Positions 26,839 to 33,740 of a stretch of 44,977 nt of DNA are shown here, one piece after another. The stretch is from Frankia sp. R82 (GTDB lineage Bacteria; Actinomycetota; Actinomycetes; Frankiales; Frankiaceae): assembly GCF_023716925.1 (NCBI RefSeq), contig NZ_JAMQQG010000015.1, positions 1 through 44,977 on the forward strand, given 5' to 3'. The translations under genes were made by a program, and so were the position numbers. Numbering within the stretch: position 1 is the first letter of the stretch; the number at the start of each line of letters is the position of its first letter. Below the pieces are notes generated by a model. That model was not told the origin of the DNA, did not search any database, and worked only from the letters and a program-made list of their open reading frames with translations.

Positions 26839-26971
26839 CCCTTCGTCCCTTCCAATCGCCAGTGAGGCTCGCGTCCATGGGATCACATCGTGGCCGGTCC
26901 ACGACGGTGGGGCAGGCCGGCGGTCGGCGGTCCGATCACGGCCAGGCCCGAACGTGCAGGGTGGGGTGGGT

Positions 26972-27586
26972 GTGAACGACAAGGTGTGGCAGCGGCTGAC
27001 CGATGCCGCGGTGCGTGTCGCCGCCCGGGCCTATGCGCCGTACTCCGGGCTGCGGGTGGGCGCGGCGGCTCTGGTGGTCGGGCGTGGGGCGGGTGAGCCA
27101 TGGGTCGTCACCGGCTGCAATGTCGAGAACGCGTCCTACGGTCTGACGCTGTGCGCCGAGTGTGGGCTGGTCTCGGCGCTGCATGCCCGGGGCGGTGGCA
27201 AACTTGTGGCATTGGTCTGCGTCGATGCGTCCGGGCGACTGCTTGCGCCGTGCGGCCGGTGCCGGCAGGTGCTCTATGAACACGGTGGCCCGGAGCTGCT
27301 GATCGCCGGTGCGGACGGTGCGCGCCGCCTGGCCGATCTCCTTCCCGGCGCGTTCGGCCCCGTCGATCTGCCGGAGCCCGTCGATTCGGCGGAGCCCTTC
27401 GATTCGGCGGAGCCCGTCGATCTGCCGGAGCCCGTCGATCTGCCGGAGCCCGTCGATTCGGTGGAGCCCGTCGACCTGCCGGAGACCGCAGACCTGCCGG
27501 AGACCGCAAACCTGCCGGAAACCGTCGATCCGGGGCGACCGGCCGCCGTCCCGGGCGTGTTGGACGACCTGGGCGGGCGGCCATGA
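26972..27586 (+). CDS. cdd: Cytidine deaminase with repeat-encoded C-terminal tail
   Basis: Zinc enzyme converting cytidine and deoxycytidine to uridine and deoxyuridine in pyrimidine salvage. The core (~130 residues) has the N-terminal helix and YAPYSGLRVGAAAL, CNVENASYGLTLCAECGLV with the catalytic Cys-Ala-Glu, and PCGRCRQVLYE supplying the other two zinc cysteines. The family normally ends there. This protein continues for ~70 residues, mostly nine copies of a six-residue Pro-Glu-Pro-Val-Asp-type repeat encoded by an 18-bp tandem repeat. The GTG at 26972 is likely; one at 26966 is possible. The stop overlaps the deoA start as ATGA, giving translational coupling. Confidence 0.94.
   Translation: MNDKVWQRLTDAAVRVAARAYAPYSGLRVGAAALVVGRGAGEPWVVTGCNVENASYGLTLCAECGLVSALHARGGGKLVALVCVDASGRLLAPCGRCRQVLYEHGGPELLIAGADGARRLADLLPGAFGPVDLPEPVDSAEPFDSAEPVDLPEPVDLPEPVDSVEPVDLPETADLPETANLPETVDPGRPAAVPGVLDDLGGRP
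27374..27535 (+). repeat. 18-bp coding tandem repeat in the cdd tail
   Basis: Nine consecutive 18-bp units starting GAGCCCGTCGAT, each encoding an E-P-V-D-containing hexapeptide; the last three have diverged (GAGACCGCAGAC, GAGACCGCAAAC, GAAACCGTCGAT). Because the unit is a multiple of three, copy number can vary without a frameshift. Confidence 0.88.
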
Positions 27587-28890
27587 GCGAGGCGTTCGAC
27601 GTCGTCGACCTCATCCGGGCCAAACGGGACGGCCGGCCGGTGTCGGCGGACGCCGTCGACTGGCTGATCGACGCCTACACCCACGGCCGGATCGCCGACG
27701 AACAGATGTCCGCGTACCTGATGGCGGTCGTGTGGCGCGGGATGGCCCCCGACGAGCTGCACCGCTGGACCACGGCGATGATCGACAGCGGTGAGCGGCT
27801 CGATCTCGCCGGCATCGGACGTCCCACCGTCGACAAGCACTCCACCGGCGGGGTCGGTGACAAGGTGTCCCTGGTGCTCGTGCCCCTGGTGGCGGCCTGC
27901 GGCGTCGCCGTCCCACAGCTGTCCGGACGTGGCCTTGGTCATACTGGTGGCACGCTGGACAAAATGGAGTCGATCGCCGGTTGGCAGGCCGAGCTGCCGC
28001 CCGGACGGATGCGCCGCCAGCTTGCCGACATCGGTGCGGTGATCTGCGCGGCCGGCGGTGGGCTCGCTCCGGCCGACCGGCGCCTCTACGCCCTGCGGGA
28101 CGTGACGGGGACCGTCGAGTCGATCCCGTTGATCGCGTCGTCCATCATGAGCAAGAAGATCGCCGAGGGAACGTCGGCGCTGGTGCTGGACGTCAAGGTG
28201 GGCGCCGGCGCGTTCCTGCCTGCCATCGCCGACGCCCGCCTGCTCGCCCGGACCATGGTCGACCTCGGGACCGCCGCCGGGGTGCGTACCGAAGCCCTGC
28301 TCACGGCGATGGACGTCCCCCTGGGCCGCACGGCGGGCAACGCACTCGAGGTCGCGGAGGCCGTCGAGACCCTGCGCGGCGGCGGTCCCGCGGATCTGAT
28401 CGAGATCACCGTCACCCTGGCCCGGATGATGATCGAACTCGCCGACTCCTCAGGGAATCAGGTCGATCGGGTCGATCCGGCGCAGGTGCTGGCGTCCGGC
28501 GCGGCCTATCCGGTGTGGCAGGCGATGGTCGCGGCGCAGGGCGGCGATCCGGCGGCGGTTCTGCCACATGCGTCCACCGTTGCGGTCCTGCCCGCGCCGG
28601 TCAGTGGCTACCTGACCAGGCTCGACGCCCGGGCGGTCGGGATTGCTGCCTGGCGGCTCGGGGCCGGGCGAGCCCGTAAGGAGGACCCGGTGTCTCCGGT
28701 CGCCGGCGTTCGGTGGCACGCCGGCCTCGGCGATCCGGTCGTGGCCGGCGAACCGTTGCTCGAGCTGCACACCGACGACCCCGCAGCCCTTGGCCGGGCC
28801 CGGGCAGCCCTCGCCGACGCGATCACCATCGCACCCGAGGTGCCCCCCGTCACCGTGCCCCCGCTGATCCTCGAACGCGTCCGCGCCTGA
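27583..28890 (+). CDS. deoA: Thymidine phosphorylase
   Basis: Phosphorolyses thymidine and deoxyuridine to the base and 2-deoxyribose-1-phosphate. The product is 435 residues, normal for the family. Residues 7-20 (VVDLIRAKRDGRPV) and DEQMSAYLMAVVWRGM belong to the alpha domain. VDKHSTGGVGDK (His86) and LSGRGLGHTGGTLDKMESI are the phosphate- and substrate-binding motifs of the nucleoside phosphorylase II family. The C-terminal domain runs to PPLILERVRA. The ATG overlaps the cdd stop by four bases. With cdd upstream, it processes deaminated pyrimidine nucleosides; the deoC gene for the sugar-phosphate step is 3 kb away. Confidence 0.96.
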   Translation: MSEAFDVVDLIRAKRDGRPVSADAVDWLIDAYTHGRIADEQMSAYLMAVVWRGMAPDELHRWTTAMIDSGERLDLAGIGRPTVDKHSTGGVGDKVSLVLVPLVAACGVAVPQLSGRGLGHTGGTLDKMESIAGWQAELPPGRMRRQLADIGAVICAAGGGLAPADRRLYALRDVTGTVESIPLIASSIMSKKIAEGTSALVLDVKVGAGAFLPAIADARLLARTMVDLGTAAGVRTEALLTAMDVPLGRTAGNALEVAEAVETLRGGGPADLIEITVTLARMMIELADSSGNQVDRVDPAQVLASGAAYPVWQAMVAAQGGDPAAVLPHASTVAVLPAPVSGYLTRLDARAVGIAAWRLGAGRARKEDPVSPVAGVRWHAGLGDPVVAGEPLLELHTDDPAALGRARAALADAITIAPEVPPVTVPPLILERVRA

Positions 28891-28891
28891 C

Positions 28892-28967
28892 CCCGTCTGA
28901 CCGTTCCGATCCCGTCTGGCCGTTCCGATACCGTCTGGCCGTTCCGATCCCGTCTGGCCGTTCCGAT
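28892..28967. repeat. 19-bp tandem repeat after deoA
   Basis: Four 19-bp units (28892-28910, 28911-28929, 28930-28948, 28949-28967) of consensus CCCGTCTGGCCGTTCCGAT with at most one or two differences, followed by degenerate copies to about 29030. It begins directly after the deoA stop codon. Confidence 0.85.
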
Positions 28968-29598
28968 CCTGCCTGATCCAGCCTGACTGTTCTGATCCCT
29001 TATGACCGTTATAGCCCCGTCTGACCTGCGGTCTACCGGGTCTGTCGGTTGCCGTGTTCCGTCGCACTCGGCAGCTTCCGTGGATCACGGTGCTGGCACG
29101 GTCAGGGGGCGATCGGTGGTCGCTGGGCACGGTGATAACCGGGCTGAGCGACCACGAATCGGTGGGTGGCATCGGGCAGGGTGGCGATGGCGTCGCTAGA
29201 TACGCAATCGGTCGTCTCATGGTTACTACTTGTAGATGGCGGCGCTGATCGAAGATCCACAGGAAACGGTCTGGTGGCCGCGTGTTGTCATGTGGGTGAT
29301 ATGCGCACTTTGTTGCGCGAGTGGGCTATACGGGTCGTCATAGGAGTACTCGTGTCCTTTCGGTCGACTACGACGACCTGGATGGGCGGATCTTGCGTGG
29401 CAGGGGATGGTTAATGTCCGGTTTATCGCCGTAGCCTCCACCGCTGGGGTTGCCGGCGGTGAAGGAATGGCGGAGCGTCGCTGGTCGATGTCGCCGACGC
29501 CCGGCCGGCGACGCCGCGCGGCAGGTCTGGTTCTGTCGGACCCGTGGCCTACCGTCGGGCTGGAGACGGAGGAGACGTTGCCGAGCATCAGCACACCG

Positions 29599-29703
29599 AC
29601 CGCCGGGGCGCCGACCGCCGGGGCACCGACCGCCGGGGCACCGACCGCCGGGGCACCGATCGCCGGGGCACCGATCGCCGAGGCACCGACCGCCGAGGCA
29701 CCG
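29599..29703 (+). repeat. 15-bp tandem repeat upstream of or within the add 5' end
   Basis: Seven units of ACCGCCGGGGCACCG with single changes. In the add frame each unit reads Thr/Ile-Ala-Gly/Glu-Ala-Pro, so it would encode a Pro/Thr/Ala-rich linker if translation starts upstream. Confidence 0.85.
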
Positions 29704-29754
29704 ACTGGGACAACGACTGCCGGGTCACCAGCAGCCGGGACAGCAGCCAGAGCG

Positions 29755-30894
29755 GTGCGTAGTAACTCCACCATCGTCACCGTCGGTGCGGCGGAGTCCG
29801 TGGTGCTCGGCATCGAGGAGATTCGGCGGGTGCCCAAGGTGCTGCTGCACGATCATCTGGACGGTGGGCTGCGGCCGTCCACCGTGATCGAGCTCGCGCA
29901 GGAGGCCGGCTACCGGGAGCTGCCAACGGTGGATGTGGTCGAGCTCGACGGCTGGTTTCGCGGGGGAGCATACAGCGGTTCGCTGGTCCGGTACCTGGAG
30001 GCGTTTCGGCACACGGTCGCCGTGATGCAGACGCCGGAGGCGATCCGCCGCGTCGCCCGGGAGTGCGCCGAGGACCTCGCCGCCGACGGCATCGTCTACG
30101 CCGAGGTGCGCTTCGCCCCCGAGCTGCACGTCGAGCGGGGTCTGTCGCTGGACGGCGTGGTCGAGGCGGTGCTTGACGGGTTCCGTGCCGGCGCCGAGGG
30201 CACCCGGTTGCGAATCCGCGCGCTGCTCACGGCGATGCGCCACCAGGCACGGTCGCTGGAGATCGCGGAGCTGGCGGTGCGCTGGCGCGATGCCGGCGTG
30301 GCCGGGTTCGACATCGCCGGCGCCGAAGCCGGCTACCCACCCACCCGGCATCTGGACGCGTTCCAGTACATCGCACGGGCCAACGGGCACTTCACGATCC
30401 ACGCCGGTGAGGCGTTCGGGCTGCCGTCCATCTGGGAGGCGGTGCAGTGGTGCAACGCCGATCGGCTTGGGCACGGGGTGCGCATCGTCGACGACATCAC
30501 CGTCGATCCGGACGGCAGGGCGATCCTCGGCGACCTTGCCGCCTATGTGCGGGACGTGCGGGTGCCGCTGGAGATGTGCCCCTCGTCGAACGTGCACACG
30601 GGTGCGGCCCCGAGCATCGAGCGTCATCCGATCGCCCTGCTGCGTCGGCTGCACTTCCGGGTCACGGTGAACACCGACAACCGGCTGATGAGCGGGGTGT
30701 CGCTGTCGAGTGAGTTCGCGACTCTCGCACAGGTACATGGCTACGGCTGGTCGGATGTCCGCTGGCTCACCCTCAACGCGATGAAGTCGGCGTTCCTGCC
30801 GTTCGACGAGCGGCTCGACCTCATCAACACCGTCATCAAACCCGGTTTCGCGCCGTACGCGGCGCCAGATGCGCAGGAGGAGTACGCCCGGTGA
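29755..30894 (+). CDS. add: Adenosine deaminase
   Basis: Zinc hydrolase converting adenosine and deoxyadenosine to inosine and deoxyinosine. Motifs in order: [16 protein letters not shown] (zinc His-x-His), [28 protein letters not shown] (zinc His and catalytic Glu), [21 protein letters not shown] and [16 protein letters not shown] with the zinc Asp. The GTG at 29755 gives 379 residues, slightly longer than the family norm. The frame is open to the ATG at 29407, which would add ~116 residues including seven TAGAP-type repeats; no upstream candidate has a well-spaced ribosome binding site, so the start is unresolved. The stop overlaps the tag start (GTGA). Confidence 0.95.
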   Translation: MRSNSTIVTVGAAESVVLGIEEIRRVPKVLLHDHLDGGLRPSTVIELAQEAGYRELPTVDVVELDGWFRGGAYSGSLVRYLEAFRHTVAVMQTPEAIRRVARECAEDLAADGIVYAEVRFAPELHVERGLSLDGVVEAVLDGFRAGAEGTRLRIRALLTAMRHQARSLEIAELAVRWRDAGVAGFDIAGAEAGYPPTRHLDAFQYIARANGHFTIHAGEAFGLPSIWEAVQWCNADRLGHGVRIVDDITVDPDGRAILGDLAAYVRDVRVPLEMCPSSNVHTGAAPSIERHPIALLRRLHFRVTVNTDNRLMSGVSLSSEFATLAQVHGYGWSDVRWLTLNAMKSAFLPFDERLDLINTVIKPGFAPYAAPDAQEEYAR

Positions 30895-31472
30895 GCGAGG
30901 GTGCGGTGGTCGGCGCGGACGGACAGGCCCGGTGCCCCTGGGGTCTGTCCGCGCCCGAGTACATCGAGTATCACGACAGCGAGTGGGGTCGGCCGGTACG
31001 GGACACGGTCGGGCTGTTCGAGCGGATCACGCTGGAGGCGTTCCAGTCCGGGCTGTCGTGGCTCACGATCCTGCGCAAACGGCCCGCGTTCCGGGCCGCC
31101 TTCGCCGAGTTCGACCCGGCCGTCGTCGCCGACTACGGTCCGCATGACGTCGAGCGGCTGCTCGGTGATGCCGGCATCGTCCGCAACCGGCGCAAGATCG
31201 AGGCCACGATCGTCAATGCCCGGGCCGTACTCAACCTTGACGTGCCACTCGGCGATCTGGTCTGGGCCCACCAGCCGCCCGCGGCTCCCCGCCCGCGCAG
31301 CCTCGCCGACGTCCCGGCGACGACACCCGTCTCGGTGGCGCTGGCCAAGGCGCTGCGGGCAGCTGGGTTCGTCTTCATCGGCCCGACCACCGCCTACGCG
31401 CTCATGCAGGCCTGCGGCCTGGTGGACGACCACCTCGCCACCTGCTGGGTGCCGCGTGCCCCCGCCGACTAG
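30891..31472 (+). CDS. tag: DNA-3-methyladenine glycosylase I
   Basis: Base-excision repair enzyme that removes 3-methyladenine from alkylated DNA. The product is 193 residues, the expected size. It has [19 protein letters not shown] at the start and [22 protein letters not shown] after it. Cys15, His28, His181 and Cys185 reproduce the zinc 'snap' spacing of Escherichia coli Tag. [22 protein letters not shown] is the conserved C-terminal segment. The GTG start overlaps the add stop as GTGA, so it is coupled to adenosine deaminase. A hairpin overlaps and follows the stop codon. Confidence 0.95.
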   Translation: MSEGAVVGADGQARCPWGLSAPEYIEYHDSEWGRPVRDTVGLFERITLEAFQSGLSWLTILRKRPAFRAAFAEFDPAVVADYGPHDVERLLGDAGIVRNRRKIEATIVNARAVLNLDVPLGDLVWAHQPPAAPRPRSLADVPATTPVSVALAKALRAAGFVFIGPTTAYALMQACGLVDDHLATCWVPRAPAD

Positions 31473-31493
31473 GCGCCCGGCCGCCGGGCGCCT
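31471..31493. terminator. Hairpin at the tag stop codon
   Basis: Perfect 10-bp stem AGGCGCCCGG / CCGGGCGCCT with a 3-base loop. It begins within the tag stop codon and lies between convergent tag and deoC, so it probably ends transcription from the add-tag side and perhaps both. Confidence 0.75.
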
Positions 31494-31587
31494 ACCGCAG
31501 GATCGCCCGCCGGCCGGCGGCCCTGCGTCCGGCTGCCCTCCGGTGAGCGGCTCTCCGCTTGGTCGCCCGTCGCCGGGCCGAGGCGGC

Positions 31588-32340
31588 CTAGGCGGGGAAA
31601 CCGGCCAGGACGTCGGCGGAGGCGGACAGGCCAAGCCGGGTCGCGCCGGCCTCAAGCAGGGTCGTGGCCTGCTCGGCGGTCCGGATGCCGCCCGAGGCCT
31701 TGATCCCCAGTCGGCCGCCGACGGCACCTGCCATCGAGCGCACCGCCCGCACGCTCGCCCCGCCGGCGGGATGGAACCCCGTCGAGGTCTTGACGTACTC
31801 CGCCCCGCCGGCCTCGGCGGCCCGACAGGCGGAGACGATGTTCGCGTCGGGCAGCAGCGCCGTCTCCAGGATCACCTTGAGCACCACGTGCGGCGGCACG
31901 GACAGCCGCACCTCGCTGATCTCGGTCTCGATCGCGCGCCAGTTCTCGTCCATGGCGTTCGCGATGTCGATCACCATGTCGATCTCGGTGGCGCCGTCCG
32001 CCACGGCCCGGCGGGCCTCCTCGGCCTTGATCACCGTCAGGTGGTTGCCGTGCGGAAACCCGACCACCGAGGCGACGGCAAAGGCCGGCTGCTCAGGCTG
32101 CCCGTCCCGGCGGGCACTGGCCGCGGCCAGGTACACATGGGTCGGGGCGACGCAGACCGCGCCGACGCCGAGCTTCGCCGCCTCGGCGCACAGTGTCAGC
32201 ACCTCCTCGCCGGTTGCGGCCGGTGCCAGCAGCGTGTGGTCGATGATGCGGGCAACCTCCGCCCGCCGCAGCCCCATCGCGGCCGGGGGGTTCCCGGACT
32301 CCCTGGTTGGACGATCGGGGCTGGCGGGAACGTCTGTCAT
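31588..32340 (-). CDS. deoC: Deoxyribose-phosphate aldolase
   Basis: Class I aldolase cleaving 2-deoxyribose-5-phosphate to acetaldehyde and glyceraldehyde-3-phosphate, the last step of deoxynucleoside catabolism. The 250-residue product has IIDHTLLAPAAT, GFPHGN, EIDMVIDIANAM, LKVILETALL, the Schiff-base Lys184 in EYVKTSTGFHPAGG, and IKASGGIRT with the second active-site Lys214. The ATG at 32340 follows a short divergent region shared with upp; the longer open frame to 32397 has no family similarity. It supplies the step after deoA and purine nucleoside phosphorylase once the deoxyribose-1-phosphate has been isomerised. Confidence 0.96.
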   Translation of the reverse strand: MTDVPASPDRPTRESGNPPAAMGLRRAEVARIIDHTLLAPAATGEEVLTLCAEAAKLGVGAVCVAPTHVYLAAASARRDGQPEQPAFAVASVVGFPHGNHLTVIKAEEARRAVADGATEIDMVIDIANAMDENWRAIETEISEVRLSVPPHVVLKVILETALLPDANIVSACRAAEAGGAEYVKTSTGFHPAGGASVRAVRSMAGAVGGRLGIKASGGIRTAEQATTLLEAGATRLGLSASADVLAGFPA

Positions 32341-32397
32341 ACGTTGCATCATTGCCGACCGACCGGCCCATTGCCGATCGACCGCGGCACTGCCCAT

Positions 32398-32454
32398 CGG
32401 CCGCGCTACCGGTCATCGGCCGCGCTACCGGTCATCGGCCGCGTTACCGGTCAT
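32398..32454. repeat. 19-bp tandem repeat between deoC and upp
   Basis: Three units of CGGCCGCG(C/T)TACCGGTCAT (32398-32416, 32417-32435, 32436-32454), with diverged copies on both sides. Its period equals that of the repeat after deoA, but the sequence differs. It occupies the divergent promoter region. Confidence 0.85.
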
Positions 32455-32534
32455 CAGCCGCGTCGCCGCTCGCCGGCCGCACCACGGCCCACTGTCCGCA
32501 CCTTCGCCGCTTCGTTCGCCCGAGGAGTCAGTCC

Positions 32535-33173
32535 GTGCACCTGTACGTCGTCGACCATCCGCTGGTCGCCTCGTCACTGACCGTCCTGCGCGACGAGCGC
32601 ACCTCCCGGGCCCGCTTCCGGCCGGTCCTACACGAGCTCGCCACCATGCTGGTCTACGAGGCGACCCGCACCCTGCCCACCATGCCGGTGACGGTGACGA
32701 CCCCGCTGGCAACCACCGCCGGGGTGCGCCTGGCCGCCGAGCCGGTGGTCGCACCCGTGCTGCGCGCCGGCCTCGGCATGCTGCCCGCCGCACTCGCGCT
32801 GCTGCCCGAAGCCCACACGGCGTTCCTCGGCCTGTCCCGGGACGAGACCACCCACCAGCCGAGGGTCTATCTCGAGGCCCTGCCCGACGAGCTGACCGGC
32901 CGGCCGGTACTGCTGCTCGACCCGATGCTCGCCACCGGCGGCTCGGCCCTGCACTGCCTGCGCCTGCTGCACCACCACGGCGCGCGGGCAGTGACGCTCG
33001 TGTCCGTCGTGGCTGCGCCCGAAGGGCTGGCCGCGCTGGAATCCGGCCTGCCGGCCGAAGCCGCGGCGGACCTCACCGTCGTCGTGGCCGCCGTCGACGA
33101 ACGCCTCAACGACATCGCCTACATCGTCCCCGGTCTCGGCGATGCCGGCGACCGCATCTACGGCGTCTTCTGA
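32535..33173 (+). CDS. upp: Uracil phosphoribosyltransferase
   Basis: Salvages uracil with PRPP to form UMP. The 212-residue product begins MHLYVVDHPLVASSLTVLRD, the typical start. It carries VAPVLRAGLGMLPAALALLPEA, the PRPP-binding loop LLLDPMLATGGS, and the uracil-recognition end YIVPGLGDAGDRIYG. GAGGAG at 32522-32527 lies seven bases ahead of the GTG at 32535. The upstream in-frame sequence to 32307 consists of intergenic repeats and is not coding. It is divergent from deoC, and it reuses uracil released from deoxyuridine or uridine by phosphorolysis. Confidence 0.96.
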   Translation: MHLYVVDHPLVASSLTVLRDERTSRARFRPVLHELATMLVYEATRTLPTMPVTVTTPLATTAGVRLAAEPVVAPVLRAGLGMLPAALALLPEAHTAFLGLSRDETTHQPRVYLEALPDELTGRPVLLLDPMLATGGSALHCLRLLHHHGARAVTLVSVVAAPEGLAALESGLPAEAAADLTVVVAAVDERLNDIAYIVPGLGDAGDRIYGVF

Positions 33174-33180
33174 CCCCTGG

Positions 33181-33197
33181 CGAGCGCTCTTCGCTCG
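33181..33197. terminator. Small hairpin after upp
   Basis: CGAGCG-CTCTT-CGCTCG, a 6-bp stem eight bases after the upp stop, between upp and the convergent zinc-finger gene. It is short, so only a weak terminator candidate. Confidence 0.4.
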
Positions 33198-33246
33198 GCG
33201 CCACCGACCTGGACGGGTCGATGAGAAGGCGCCCCGGGGCAACCGG

Positions 33247-33624
33247 TCAGTCCTCGCCGGAGAACCGTTCCCAGGCCGCCTGCTTGGACACGCCGAGTGC
33301 CGCTCCGATCCGAGTCCAGCTGATGCTCCGGCGGCGCAGGACGTCCACGTAGTCGTGGACTGCGGCATCGGCCTGGGCAGCCACCGCCTGAACCTTGGCG
33401 AGGCCGGTCAGTAGGTCGTCATCCGGTCGCTCGTCCCAGGAGCCGAACCCGGGCGTGGGCTCCTCGGCAATGATCAGATTGCACAGGTCCACGCACTCGT
33501 TACAGATGTAGACACCCGGGCCGGCCACCAGCTTGCCCACTGCGGCCTTGTCCTTGGTGCAGAACGAGCAGCGCAACGTCTCCAGCCGGCCCTCACCTGG
33601 AACCGGGTTCCGTGTGCTCGCCAT
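33247..33624 (-). CDS. Stand-alone ClpX-type zinc-finger protein with C-terminal HTH
   Basis: A 125-residue protein without an ATPase. Residues ~14-55 match the ClpX zinc-binding domain: [20 protein letters not shown] then [15 protein letters not shown], with four zinc cysteines. A helical linker leads to [20 protein letters not shown] at the end, a helix-turn-helix-like segment. In ClpX this domain dimerises and recruits substrates and adaptors, so the protein could be an adaptor or competitor of ClpXP, or a DNA-binding protein using the domain to dimerise. Small proteins of this architecture occur in other actinobacteria. The ATG at 33624 coincides with the predicted transcription start. 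Confidence 0.85.
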   Translation of the reverse strand: MASTRNPVPGEGRLETLRCSFCTKDKAAVGKLVAGPGVYICNECVDLCNLIIAEEPTPGFGSWDERPDDDLLTGLAKVQAVAAQADAAVHDYVDVLRRRSISWTRIGAALGVSKQAAWERFSGED

Positions 33625-33630
33625 TGCGTC

Positions 33631-33660
33631 AGGCTATCCTTGACGACTTTGTTTCGTCAA
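33631..33660 (-). promoter_or_regulatory. Leaderless promoter of the zinc-finger gene
   Basis: On the minus strand: -35 TTGACG (33660-33655), 18-bp spacer, -10 TAGCCT (33636-33631), then six bases to the ATG at 33624. Counting +1 seven bases after the -10 places it on the A of the ATG, and no ribosome binding site is present. A perfect 9-bp inverted repeat, CCTTGACGA-N7-TCGTCAAGG (33638-33662), covers the -35 and spacer and could be an operator; a partial third CCTTGACG lies at 33666-33673. Confidence 0.6.
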
Positions 33661-33740
33661 GGTTGCCTTGACGCGCCTGGGTCCGTCGGCGCGTCGCCTT
33701 GAGCTCATGCATCATCCGGGACGGAAACCGTCCTCGTGCG

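Larger units (their letters stand above)
28891..29754. other. Repeat-bearing region between deoA and the adenosine deaminase core
   Basis: It opens with a 19-bp tandem repeat (28892-28967). Some 450 bases of lower-GC DNA without a supported gene follow. A 15-bp tandem repeat (29599-29703) is in frame with add and may belong to an N-terminal extension. The add frame is open from 29407, so part of this region could be coding. Confidence 0.55.

Noticed and set aside
29226-29243. BlaI/MecI-type operator (TACTAC-TT-GTAGAT)
   Set aside because: Only an imperfect half-match, with no BlaI-family gene nearby; too short to claim.
29236-29343. 35-codon ORF encoding a Trp/Cys-rich, membrane-like peptide (MAALIEDPQ...)
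   Set aside because: No ribosome binding site; third-position GC is far below that of the neighbouring genes; it lies in a repeat-bearing gap. Kept only as a note.
28892-32454. CRISPR-like arrays
   Set aside because: The repeats are head-to-tail without spacers and there are no cas genes, so they are simple tandem repeats.
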